Below, piece by piece: positions 8,297-15,523 of a stretch of DNA of 22,319 nt. The notes beneath the pieces were generated by a model. It worked only from the letters and a program-made list of their open reading frames with translations. It did no database searches and was not told where the DNA came from. The translations under genes were made by a program, and so were the position numbers. Origin of the DNA: an uncultured Lachnospiraceae bacterium (GTDB lineage: Bacteria; Bacillota; Clostridia; Lachnospirales; Lachnospiraceae); assembly GCA_910579085.1 (NCBI GenBank), contig CAJTRU010000061.1, positions 1-22,319 of the forward strand. The letters run 5' to 3'. How positions within the stretch are numbered: position 1 is the stretch's first letter; the number at the start of each line of letters is the position of its first letter.

Positions 8297-9298
8297 TTAT
8301 ATTGTAATTCCATAATCTTCTGGCGAGTAATGTATAACTCTTGTACCACTGTTTTCAAATTCAAATGGTATATATAACAAATCTTTCATAGCTTTTTTTA
8401 ATGATTTTTGCTTATCTGGTTCTACATAAAACAAAAGAAAACCACCCCCACCTGCACCAAGCAATTTTCCTCCAGAAGCCCCAGCTTCAATACCTTTTTT
8501 ATATAACATGTCAATACTGTCTGTTGAAATCCTGTTTCCAGTACTACGCTTTAATTTCCATGTACAGTCAAGCAGCCTTCCAAATTCATTTAAGTCAATA
8601 TTTTTGTTAGTGATAATTTCCTCTGCCTCATCAACCAAATTTAACATTTCCTTAAGTCTTGCTGTCCTATCTGCACTTTCTGATATATTAGCTTCTTGTA
8701 TATCTGATGAAAAACGGGTAAATCCTGTAAAAAACATTAAAAGATTGTTGTTTAACTGTCTTTTTCTTTCTGGAGAAATAATAACAGGAAATACATCATA
8801 TCCATCCTGATGAAAATTAATCCTGTTAAAGCCACCATAAGAAGCTGCTATCTGGTCTTGCCAGCCCCCTTTTTCACTACACAGTTTTCTTTCAAGATAT
8901 ATTGCTTCATCTGCAAGTTTTCTTTTATCTGCATATTTTCCTTTTAAAGCATAAAAAGCATTCAACATACCTACTGCAAACGAACTACTTGTCCCAAGAC
9001 CTGACCTTGCTGGAAGGTCAGAATCATAAGTAAGCCTCAATTCATGCATATTAAGCATTTCCATAGCATTGCGTATTGCTGGATGTTTAATCTCGTTATA
9101 GCTGTTCACATACTCCATTTTTGAATATGTAAGGTGTGATTTATATTCAAAAAAACGTGGGAGATGCCGTACTGTTACATAACAATATTTATCAAACGTT
9201 GTAGATAAAACTGCTCCACCATTTATTCTAAAAAATTCTTCAATATCTGTACCACCACCAAAAAATGACATTCTGAATGGTGTTTTTGTGATAACCAT
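8297..9298 (-). CDS. hddA: D-glycero-alpha-D-manno-heptose-7-phosphate kinase (GHMP family)
   Basis: GHMP-type small-molecule kinase, 333 residues. TPFRMSFFGGGTDIEEFF (6-23) is the sugar-binding start shared by HddA and fucose/heptose kinases, SDLPARSGLGTSSSFAVG is the glycine/serine-rich ATP-binding motif, and SGGKLLGAGGGGFLLFY near the C-terminus is the third GHMP motif. In this operon it should phosphorylate heptose 7-phosphate at C1 to the 1,7-bisphosphate, between GmhA and the GmhB half of the fusion. It is the first gene of the transcript: a promoter lies at 9369-9397, about 62 bases of leader follow, and an AGGGAG box sits eight bases before the ATG. No other kinase is visible in the window to take this step. 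Confidence 0.9.
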   Translation of the reverse strand: MVITKTPFRMSFFGGGTDIEEFFRINGGAVLSTTFDKYCYVTVRHLPRFFEYKSHLTYSKMEYVNSYNEIKHPAIRNAMEMLNMHELRLTYDSDLPARSGLGTSSSFAVGMLNAFYALKGKYADKRKLADEAIYLERKLCSEKGGWQDQIAASYGGFNRINFHQDGYDVFPVIISPERKRQLNNNLLMFFTGFTRFSSDIQEANISESADRTARLKEMLNLVDEAEEIITNKNIDLNEFGRLLDCTWKLKRSTGNRISTDSIDMLYKKGIEAGASGGKLLGAGGGGFLLFYVEPDKQKSLKKAMKDLLYIPFEFENSGTRVIHYSPEDYGITI

Positions 9299-9368
9299 AT
9301 ATTGTACTCCCTTTAAATAAAAATCCTCTATGTCAGAATTTAAATTTTATTTATTTTGATACTATGGA

Positions 9369-9397
9369 ATAATAGCATATCTATTTTCGTTTTTCAA
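9369..9397 (-). promoter_or_regulatory. Sigma-A-type promoter of the polysaccharide operon
   Basis: On the minus strand TTGAAA (9397-9392) is followed after exactly 17 bases by TATTAT (9374-9369). Transcription would start near 9361, about 60 bases before hddA. It is the only well-spaced promoter I found upstream of hddA. Confidence 0.6.
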
Positions 9398-9413
9398 GGT
9401 CTTTAACGAAAAT
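9383..9413. promoter_or_regulatory. Inverted repeat around the -35 box of the polysaccharide promoter; operator candidate
   Basis: ATTTTCGTT (9383-9391) and AACGAAAAT (9405-9413) are perfect 9-base complements separated by 13 bases. The -35 hexamer lies between the arms, and one arm fills part of the -35/-10 spacer. A dimeric regulator bound here would block or contact RNA polymerase. Nothing identifies the regulator, and no regulator gene is visible next to it. Confidence 0.5.
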
Positions 9414-9666
9414 AATTCTTTCTGCTTTGTGTAACATTCTGCCATTTCTCTCTAAAAAGTATTTTTTAATATAATTTATTACATATATGTTTACTCCAAA
9501 TAAATTTATAACTATCTTCTTGTATCTCCCTGTATTACAGACTTATCATTTTCCAAAAGACTTTCTGGCTTCTGCAATAACCGTTACTGGTAATATATTT
9601 GTACTGGTATAAAAGACAATTGTCCCGCATTTTGCTAAAAAAGATGTAGAATTATATTTAATGGCA
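9414..9666. other. Intergenic stretch without a recognisable gene
   Basis: AT-rich DNA between the divergent hddA and methyltransferase promoters. Short open stretches exist on both strands (a 40-codon frame from the ATG near 9488 on plus, and a stop-free minus frame ending at 9546), but none has a ribosome binding site together with a start and none resembles a family I know. I see no tRNA and no strong hairpin here. Confidence 0.5.
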
Positions 9667-9675
9667 TGGTATACT
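9667..9675 (+). promoter_or_regulatory. Extended -10 promoter of the methyltransferase gene
   Basis: TGGTATACT is an extended -10 element (TGn-TATACT). No convincing -35 lies at 16-18 bases, which extended -10 promoters can tolerate. The same nine bases recur upstream of pcrA and of the small membrane protein gene. Confidence 0.5.
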
Positions 9676-9724
9676 TTTAATATTGCCGTAAAAAACAAAC
9701 CTGGATTTGCGGAGGTGAAAGGTA

Positions 9725-10480
9725 ATGGATTTTAGAAAAACTTTTGATAAAATACCTGAAAGTTTTGACAAATACAGACCAAGATATTGTGATGAATTAT
9801 TTGAAAAATTGATAATGGATTGTGAATTGGATTTGAATAAGAAAGCGCTTGAGATAGGACCTGGTACAGGGCAGGCTACGGAACCTATATTGAAAACGGG
9901 ATGTGGTTATACTGCAATAGAACTCGGGGAAAATTTTACTTCTTTTATGAAAAAAAAGTTTGGAACCTATTCAAATTTTAATATTATAAATGCTGATTTT
10001 GAAAAATATATATTTAAAAAAGATTTTTATGATTTAGTTTATTCAGCAGCAACGATACAGTGGATTCCTGAACAAATTGCTTTTTCTAAAACATATGATA
10101 TATTAAAGCCAGGTGGTTATCTGGCTATGTTTATGACACGTTCAGATGAAAATACTTTAAATAAAGAATTACGCCACGAAATTAACCAAGTATATGAAAA
10201 ATATTTTCATGTAAAGCAAAAATATAATTGCAAGATGAATTATGAAAATGTTGCTAATTATGGTTTTACAAATTTTACATATCTAGAATGGAAAAAACAA
10301 AGGGAACTTGATGCAGAAGAATATATTTCTTATATAAGCACACATTGTGAGCATATTACGTTAGAAGAACCATATAAAACTAATTTTTATAATGGAATTA
10401 GAGATGCCTTTACGAAATATGGAAACAAAATTAAAATTATAGATACTATTCCATTGTATTTAGTCCAAAAACCAATCTGA
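9725..10480 (+). CDS. Class I SAM-dependent methyltransferase
   Basis: A 251-residue soluble enzyme of the Methyltransf_11/25 type. Motif I is ALEIGPGTGQAT (E43 to G49), the acidic end of strand 2 is at AIELGEN, motif II/III is NADFEKYIFKKDFYDLVYSAATIQWIP and LKPGGYLAMFM is the post-III strand. The first 25 residues (FDKIPESFDKYRPRYCDELF) are typical of small-molecule methyltransferases that act on metabolites or antibiotics; the substrate is unknown. The start is clear: GGAGGTG seven bases before the ATG. It stands alone on the plus strand between divergent hddA and convergent argH, so it is not part of the polysaccharide transcript. A role in methylating the polysaccharide is possible but not supported by anything in the sequence. 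Confidence 0.85.
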   Translation: MDFRKTFDKIPESFDKYRPRYCDELFEKLIMDCELDLNKKALEIGPGTGQATEPILKTGCGYTAIELGENFTSFMKKKFGTYSNFNIINADFEKYIFKKDFYDLVYSAATIQWIPEQIAFSKTYDILKPGGYLAMFMTRSDENTLNKELRHEINQVYEKYFHVKQKYNCKMNYENVANYGFTNFTYLEWKKQRELDAEEYISYISTHCEHITLEEPYKTNFYNGIRDAFTKYGNKIKIIDTIPLYLVQKPI

Positions 10481-10632
10481 GGCCAGGGATAACATTAAAT
10501 TTCTATTTACTTGGATGATGAATACAAAGAAAATCTGGCATTTGCGGAATATGTCAAACTGTTGCCAGTTATTACAATGGAATCTGGGATTTATACTATT
10601 GTTTTATGCTTTTAAACCAGATAATAAATAAA

Positions 10633-10674
10633 AGAAATGCTTAAAAACCCATTATAAATATTTTAAGCATTTCT
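10633..10674. terminator. Bidirectional intrinsic terminator between the methyltransferase gene and argH
   Basis: AGAAATGCTTAAAA (10633-10646) and TTTTAAGCATTTCT (10661-10674) form a perfect 14-bp stem with a 14-base loop. T-rich sequence follows on the plus strand (CTTTATTTTTTATA) and A-rich sequence precedes it, giving T-rich sequence on the minus strand, as needed between convergent genes. Confidence 0.8.
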
Positions 10675-10721
10675 CTTTATTTTTTATATACCAAGATTAT
10701 CCCTGGTATCTATAAATATTT

Positions 10722-12098
10722 TTATTCTTTTTCCAGATACTCTTCATAAACCTTTATAACTTCCCCCATTGCCTCCTGTCCAGGAGCACCAGTGGTATTT
10801 CTTTTCCCTATACATGTTTCCATGCTTATTGCGTCATATATATCTTCTTCAAATACAGGGCTTATGTTTTTATACTCTTCTATTGACAGCCCGCCTAATG
10901 TTTTATTGCTGGCAATGCAATAAAGCACTAGTTCCCCTATTATGCCATGTGCATCACGGAATGGCACTCCGTGGTTTACAAGATAGTCAGCAGCGTCTGT
11001 GGCATTTGTAAAACCACCTTCTGCGCTTTCCCTCATTTTATCCTTGTTAAAGACAAGTGTAGCAAGCATACCATTAAACAGGAGTATGCAGCCCTTTGTT
11101 GTGTCTATAGCATCAAATACAAGTTCTTTGTCCTCCTGCATATCTTTATTATATGCAAGTGATAGCCCTTTCATTGTGGTTAAAAGTGACATAAGCGTAC
11201 CATATACACGCCCTGTTTTACCCCTTACAAGTTCTGCTATATCAGGGTTTTTCTTCTGCGGCATTATGCTGCTTCCTGTGGAATATGCATCGTCTATTTC
11301 AATAAACTGGTATTCGTTGGAATTCCAGATTGTTATTTCTTCACAGAAACGGCTTAAGTGCATCATAATTATTGACATTGCAGAAGAAAATTCTATAAGA
11401 TAATCCCTGTCTGATACAGAATCCATGCTGTTTAATGACGGGCCTTTAAACCCTAGGGTTTCTGCTGTAAAATCCCTGTCAAGAGGATATGTAGTGCCTG
11501 CAAGTGCACCTGAACCGAGCGGGCAGTAATTCATCCTCTCTATTGTATCTTTAAGGCGTGACCTGTCACGCTTAAACATTTCAAAATAAGCCCCCATATG
11601 GTGTGCAAGTGTTACAGGCTGCGCCTTCTGGAGGTGGGTAAACCCAGGCATTATTGTACCTGTGTTTTCTTTTATTATCTTTAGAAGGCTTTTTAAAAGG
11701 TCTTTCAGGAGTTTGTCCATTTCAAGTATTTCTTTACGTGTGTACAGCTTCATATCAAGCGCTACCTGGTCGTTCCTGCTTCTGCCTGTATGCAGTTTCT
11801 TGCCAGCGTCCCCGATTCTTTCTGTAAGGTGTGCTTCTACGAAACTATGGATATCTTCGTGTACATCATCTATTTCAAGCCTGCCTGCATTAATATCTTC
11901 AAGTATGCCATTTAGCCCTGTAATAATTGCTTCCCTGTCTTCTTCTGTTATAATTTTTTGTTTTGCAAGCATATTGACATGTGCAATGCTTCCTTCAATA
12001 TCTTCTTTATAGAATTTCTGGTCAAAAGAAACAGAGGCATTAAATGCCTGTACAAGCTTGTCTGTTTCTTTTGTAAAACGTCCTCCCCAAAGTTTCAT
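10722..12098 (-). CDS. argH: Argininosuccinate lyase
   Basis: Last step of arginine synthesis: argininosuccinate to arginine plus fumarate, as a cytoplasmic homotetramer of the fumarase/aspartase superfamily. The 458-residue product starts MKLWGGRFTKETDKLVQAFN and has HEDIHSFVEAHLTERIG, KLHTGRSRNDQVALD, GFTHLQKAQPVTLAHH and the superfamily signature GSSIMPQKKNPD, all as in active enzymes. An upstream in-frame ATG at 12128 would add ten residues, but AGGAGG six bases before the ATG at 12098 and the family's usual MKLWGGRF start settle the choice. No argG or other arg gene is adjacent. A structured RNA with its own terminator lies directly upstream, so the gene is read either by passage through that terminator or from an unseen promoter. 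Confidence 0.97.
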   Translation of the reverse strand: MKLWGGRFTKETDKLVQAFNASVSFDQKFYKEDIEGSIAHVNMLAKQKIITEEDREAIITGLNGILEDINAGRLEIDDVHEDIHSFVEAHLTERIGDAGKKLHTGRSRNDQVALDMKLYTRKEILEMDKLLKDLLKSLLKIIKENTGTIMPGFTHLQKAQPVTLAHHMGAYFEMFKRDRSRLKDTIERMNYCPLGSGALAGTTYPLDRDFTAETLGFKGPSLNSMDSVSDRDYLIEFSSAMSIIMMHLSRFCEEITIWNSNEYQFIEIDDAYSTGSSIMPQKKNPDIAELVRGKTGRVYGTLMSLLTTMKGLSLAYNKDMQEDKELVFDAIDTTKGCILLFNGMLATLVFNKDKMRESAEGGFTNATDAADYLVNHGVPFRDAHGIIGELVLYCIASNKTLGGLSIEEYKNISPVFEEDIYDAISMETCIGKRNTTGAPGQEAMGEVIKVYEEYLEKE

Positions 12099-12130
12099 AT
12101 TAATCCTCCTGTCTTTGTTTCTGCACAAAT

Positions 12131-12156
12131 AAAAAACCTGTCTGGAACAGACAGGT
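12131..12156 (-). terminator. Intrinsic terminator just upstream of argH
   Basis: Read on the minus strand, ACCTGTCTG (12156-12148), a three-base loop and CAGACAGGT (12144-12136) form a perfect 9-bp stem followed by a run of T (TTTTTT, then ATTTG). It lies about 20 bases before the argH ribosome binding site. Confidence 0.85.
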
Positions 12157-12169
12157 AAGCTATTGTTTT

Positions 12170-12394
12170 AAAAAATTGATATAGCAAGGCCAGGCTTTCT
12201 GCTAACAAATATATACTCTGTTCTGACACTTTAGCACAGTGCGGCCTAGTGGTGTATAAGCCGAAGGATACTGTCTTAACACCACTAGGCCGCTTACTGT
12301 GCGGGTGGCGCAGAACATTGTGGTGTAACTGGCTATAAATATCAACCTTGGAGCTTCCCCAAAGCAATAAGACCAGAAAACCTGACCTCTTTTT
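12170..12394 (-). ncRNA. Structured RNA, probable 6S RNA (ssrS); alternatively a regulatory leader of argH
   Basis: I paired this by hand on the minus strand. Outer helices: TTGATAT (12345-12339) with ATATCAA (12182-12176), and GCCAG (12333-12329) with CTGGC (12193-12189). A large open bubble follows (5' side 12328-12318, 3' side 12218-12194). Then come TGTTCTG/CAGAACA (12317-12311 with 12225-12219), an internal loop, GCACAGT/ACTGTGC (12302-12296 with 12240-12234), a two-base bulge, and a perfect 15-bp helix (12293-12279 with 12255-12241) capped by a 23-base loop. A long rod with one central bubble is the 6S RNA plan, and the bubble sequence ACCACAA followed by a 7-bp stem and a GCGCC-type loop resembles the E. 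coli 6S layout as I remember it. It has its own promoter and a terminator. I see no T-box or other known riboswitch core. Confidence 0.5.
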
Positions 12395-12400
12395 CTTAGA

Positions 12401-12428
12401 ATTATAACATATATTTCTTAAAAGTCAA
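12401..12428 (-). promoter_or_regulatory. Strong sigma-A promoter for the structured RNA / argH transcript
   Basis: On the minus strand TTGACT (12428-12423), a 16-base spacer and a perfect TATAAT (12406-12401). Transcription should begin near 12394, giving about 260 nt up to the terminator and about 296 nt up to argH. Confidence 0.75.
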
Positions 12429-12504
12429 CTGGTTTTTATAGAAAAAATTTATTACATTTGACAGGCTATATAGTAGTAAAATTATAAGAATTGTTACAAA
12501 TTGC

Positions 12505-12533
12505 TTGAAGATATTGCAGAAATATTATATAAT
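12505..12533 (+). promoter_or_regulatory. Promoter of the retron-like operon
   Basis: TTGAAG (12505-12510), a 17-base spacer and a perfect TATAAT (12528-12533) point to a start near 12540. A TTGACA at 12458-12463 with TATAAG at 12483-12488 is a weaker alternative (19-base spacer). This promoter is divergent from the argH-side promoter, about 100 bases away. Confidence 0.65.
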
Positions 12534-12536
12534 ATT
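12521..12536. promoter_or_regulatory. 16-bp perfect palindrome over the -10 box of the retron-like operon
   Basis: AATATTATATAATATT is its own reverse complement and covers the -10 hexamer. It could be an operator, although a palindrome made only of A and T is easier to get by chance than a mixed one. Confidence 0.3.
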
Positions 12537-12576
12537 GTTTATAATTCATACAAAAGCAAAGTGGTATACAAAAATA

Positions 12577-12688
12577 TATAAGCAATATTGCATAACTTGC
12601 CGGATAACTGCTGTAACAGACAGTATATTTTGCTGTGCCCTGCTGTTGCTGGCTGTTTCTGTCTATGTATTATGCCTTGTTGCTTATA
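12577..12688 (+). ncRNA. Inverted repeat in the retron leader; candidate msr-msd region
   Basis: TATAAGCAA (12577-12585) pairs with TTGCTTATA (12680-12688), then after a 4x4 mismatch GCATAA (12590-12595) pairs with TTATGC (12670-12675). Inside, AGACAG (12618-12623) pairs with CTGTCT (12659-12664), and GCTGT occurs four times between 12610 and 12656. The element sits in an untranslated leader of about 170 bases between the promoter and the first gene, where retrons commonly encode the RNA primer/template. The long-range arms would be the a1/a2 repeats. The interior is short for a complete msr plus msd, and I cannot point to the branching G, so a plain regulatory leader remains possible. Confidence 0.35.
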
Positions 12689-12709
12689 GAAAGGAAATCG
12701 TTTACAGTA

Positions 12710-15523
12710 ATGAAAAATTTCAAATTAGAAAAAGATTTAACACCTGATGAAAAACAAAGGCTCTGGAAATTAGAAAATGAGCCTGTCCGTAAAATACTGC
12801 TATGGGGGCTTGACAGCCAGGAAAACCCATGTCTGCTTATTTTATATGGCGTACAGGAATTTGAACAAAAGGTACAGCCCTCTTCTTATTACTACAATGA
12901 TTACCATTTGTTAAAACCTGTTGTGTCATATACTAAGTATGCCATATTCCGTGGAATGAATGGCCATCTGCCTTCTATTCCGGGTACACATTATTGCAAA
13001 GATGACAATGTACTGTGTTCTTCAAAAGGTTATAAGGTTGCATACAAAGGCTGGAATTACAACTATGAAACATCTTCATGGTATATGTATACAGAGATTG
13101 ATAAGAAATATATTATAAAAAGTTTTTATGATACAGAACAGAATATTGAGTTTGATTATTATGCAGATAATACTTACTATAATTATATTTCTTTCCTTCA
13201 GTCAAACCATATTAATTTTAAAGATTTACAGTTAATTGGTAATCCTTGCAGTTTTTTTGGTTTTGAACCAGACAGCCCATATATGGAAACTGTTATAAAT
13301 ATGTTTTCAAAAGAAAGATTATATGCAAGAAAGAAATATTTAAACCAGTTTATTAAAATGCAGCCTTCTGCTGAGGAATATGGAAATATACTGAAAGTTG
13401 CAAGTGTAGAACTTGCATGTGGCATTTTCCAGGAACTTGCAGCAGAAAAAAATCCTGTTTTATTAGAAACTGCCAGACAGATAAAAGACAGTGGTACAGC
13501 CTGGGCAAAGCCAGGATACCACGCTGGGTTAATACGTTGCATTAGTCATTATATAAGCATGTTTGACAATAAGCTGGTGCAGGAACAGAAAGACTTTATT
13601 TATAAGACACTTCCTGAAATGGATTTCCATATTAAAAAGTTAGATTTATTTGATGAAGAACTGTATGGAAGTGAACTGGAAGAATATTTAAACAGGCCTC
13701 ATGCTTACCAGAATATTTTATATAACTATTATTCTTATGGCCAGCAGGAAATGTATGAAAAAAGTACATACATGGACGGAAAAAATATTTATAATATCCA
13801 GTTTAAGAACACAATCCAGATGGCAAAAGCATATGGCATGGCAGACGCTATTGGCAAGATAGCTTACTACCTTGATGCGCCAAGGACTGTCTGCTATTTT
13901 AAAGGCAGCGGCAGGGCAAGGGCGTATAATTATTATAAGCGCTATCTTAGAAGGACTCTTGATGAATACAGGTCATCAGATGAGCAGAAATTTATGGCTG
14001 CTGTGCGTGAAATGCTAGCCAGCTATACAGATAATGACGACCTGGATATGGAAGGCGGTTACTGCTTTGCATGTAATTATTTTTTCAGTAATTATTTTAG
14101 GGATGTAGTCAAAAATGGCAAAGTCCAGGATAATGCAATATGGAACAGGTATATTGGTGATATTCTTTATATTGCAAAACATGCCAAAGCCACACCAGTA
14201 CATGAATTTTGCTATATTATATTAAAAAATGCTGATGCCAGGCATGAATTTGATACATATGGCATAAAAGAACTTATTGAATGGTCAAAAATACCATATA
14301 ATGCAACAGCACAATTATTTACAAAGATACTGTTCCCTAAGTTAAATGAATTGCATGAATTTGATGCAGGGATAATGCTTTCTTTAATGGATTCACAGTC
14401 TGAAGATTTATGGAACGCTGCCAAAAAATATTTTAAACAGACAAATGGGAAGTTCAAGCCTGAAGATATTGTTAGTTTTCTTTTTTTAGATACTATAGAA
14501 ATATGGTACAGCGTACTAGAAGACAGTATAAAGAATTTTACATTACATGAATACATTACTTTTATAAAATTAATTGCTGGCAAAAGTGAACATTTTATAA
14601 AACAGGATATAAGGCTTTCAGGACAAATTACAGAATTACTGCAATGCCCAGCCGCTACGCTTGCTAATGCGTCTGATTGTGAGAAACAGGATTTCTTACA
14701 TTACCTTTTGTCATTGTTGCTAAGTTTTGGCAAGTTTCCAGAATTTCTTCTTGAAATGGCTGAAAGCATTGTATTCTCTATGCCATATGATGTATTAAAA
14801 GACATGCTGGATAATGTTAATTTACAATATGGAAAGATTACGGAAAAGGAATATAACCAGGTTTCATTGCTAAAATCAGTAAAAGAAGATACTATCCCAA
14901 AAGACAGTGTTATCCTGTCTGTATTGGAAACAGGCACTCCAGGGCTTGTGAAAATACTTACAGAAATAGCAGGCAAATTACAAAAACCACTTGAAGAAAG
15001 GACAACAGCTTTACTGCTCCTTTTGGAATGTAATGTGTACAGCCTGAATAAAACTGCACAGTCTGTTTTTGAGGGCATGGAAACTGGAAAAAGAGAAAAG
15101 ATGCATATGCTTTTATTGGATTCTCCAATAGAAAGGGCATACAGGTATGCACTGGAAAAACTTGATGCCTGGTATGGTGACAAATTACCAGAACAATTTA
15201 TTTTACGTATGATGGAACATCCATGTACTGAGGTAAAAGCATTTCTTTCAGAAAAAATTAACCGGGCTTTTACCAGTTTAAAAGATGTAAACCCGGATTA
15301 TTATATCTATTATTTTAAAACGCTGCTTTACTTGCCAAATAAAGTTTCTAAAAGCAAAGAATATTTATATGGTACAGTTCCTGCGTTTTTAGAATATTTT
15401 CCTGGAAAACAGGAAGAAATAGAAAATATACTACTTGATATCGGGAGCACAAACAGTAAAATAAGTTCTGAAAGAGCACTTGTGGCATATGCCAGTATCC
15501 AAAAGGAGGCCAGCACTTTATGA
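12710..15523 (+). CDS. Large helical protein of the retron-like operon (ARM/HEAT-like, accessory or effector)
   Basis: A 937-residue protein with no signal peptide and no obvious catalytic motif that I recognise. After an N-terminal region rich in aromatic residues (about 1-200, many Tyr and Trp) the rest is almost all predicted helix with Leu/Ile-rich amphipathic repeats, which fits an ARM/HEAT-type solenoid. Around residues 390-450 there is a basic, Tyr-rich patch (FKGSGRARAYNYYKRYLRRTL) that could touch nucleic acid. From memory, retrons classed as type XIII pair the RT with an ARM-like and a WHSWIM protein, and this gene sits in the ARM slot. An upstream in-frame ATG at 12635 would add a hydrophobic 25-residue stretch, but it lies inside the leader inverted repeat and lacks a binding site; I prefer 12710, although its AAGG box is rather distant (about 15 bases). 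The stop overlaps the next start (ATGA). Confidence 0.75.
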   Translation: MKNFKLEKDLTPDEKQRLWKLENEPVRKILLWGLDSQENPCLLILYGVQEFEQKVQPSSYYYNDYHLLKPVVSYTKYAIFRGMNGHLPSIPGTHYCKDDNVLCSSKGYKVAYKGWNYNYETSSWYMYTEIDKKYIIKSFYDTEQNIEFDYYADNTYYNYISFLQSNHINFKDLQLIGNPCSFFGFEPDSPYMETVINMFSKERLYARKKYLNQFIKMQPSAEEYGNILKVASVELACGIFQELAAEKNPVLLETARQIKDSGTAWAKPGYHAGLIRCISHYISMFDNKLVQEQKDFIYKTLPEMDFHIKKLDLFDEELYGSELEEYLNRPHAYQNILYNYYSYGQQEMYEKSTYMDGKNIYNIQFKNTIQMAKAYGMADAIGKIAYYLDAPRTVCYFKGSGRARAYNYYKRYLRRTLDEYRSSDEQKFMAAVREMLASYTDNDDLDMEGGYCFACNYFFSNYFRDVVKNGKVQDNAIWNRYIGDILYIAKHAKATPVHEFCYIILKNADARHEFDTYGIKELIEWSKIPYNATAQLFTKILFPKLNELHEFDAGIMLSLMDSQSEDLWNAAKKYFKQTNGKFKPEDIVSFLFLDTIEIWYSVLEDSIKNFTLHEYITFIKLIAGKSEHFIKQDIRLSGQITELLQCPAATLANASDCEKQDFLHYLLSLLLSFGKFPEFLLEMAESIVFSMPYDVLKDMLDNVNLQYGKITEKEYNQVSLLKSVKEDTIPKDSVILSVLETGTPGLVKILTEIAGKLQKPLEERTTALLLLLECNVYSLNKTAQSVFEGMETGKREKMHMLLLDSPIERAYRYALEKLDAWYGDKLPEQFILRMMEHPCTEVKAFLSEKINRAFTSLKDVNPDYYIYYFKTLLYLPNKVSKSKEYLYGTVPAFLEYFPGKQEEIENILLDIGSTNSKISSERALVAYASIQKEASTL

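Noticed and set aside
9546..9745. Stop-free minus-strand stretch of about 65 codons opposite the methyltransferase start (ends in IAEARKSFGK)
   Set aside because: No start codon with a ribosome binding site and it overlaps the well-supported methyltransferase start and promoter; likely chance.
10947..12012. Several long plus-strand frames inside argH, and similar opposite-strand frames inside pcrA, the heptose genes and the retron genes
   Set aside because: They are antisense to well-identified genes, lack ribosome binding sites, and show the Ser/Phe/Cys-rich composition of shadow frames.
12241..12330. GGGTGG on the plus strand near 12303, considered as a T-box antiterminator core
   Set aside because: It lies on the strand opposite to the promoter and terminator, and the minus-strand RNA has no AGGGTGGNACCGCG-like sequence; it is part of the rod's internal loop.
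12131..12394. The rod-shaped RNA considered as the retron's msr-msd
   Set aside because: Its promoter and terminator both face the minus strand, away from the RT operon, and retron RNAs are normally encoded on the RT strand. The rod-with-bubble shape fits 6S RNA better.
12635..12709. 25-residue upstream extension of the large retron-operon protein (MPCCCWLFLSMYY...)
   Set aside because: No ribosome binding site, starts within the inverted repeat, and looks like a chance signal-peptide-like sequence; the ATG at 12710 starts a normal soluble protein.
12505..12747. 80-codon plus-strand frame with a hydrophobic stretch, overlapping the start of the large retron-operon gene
   Set aside because: It opens with TTG inside the -35 box, has no ribosome binding site, and its hydrophobic stretch coincides with the GCTGT repeats of the structured leader.
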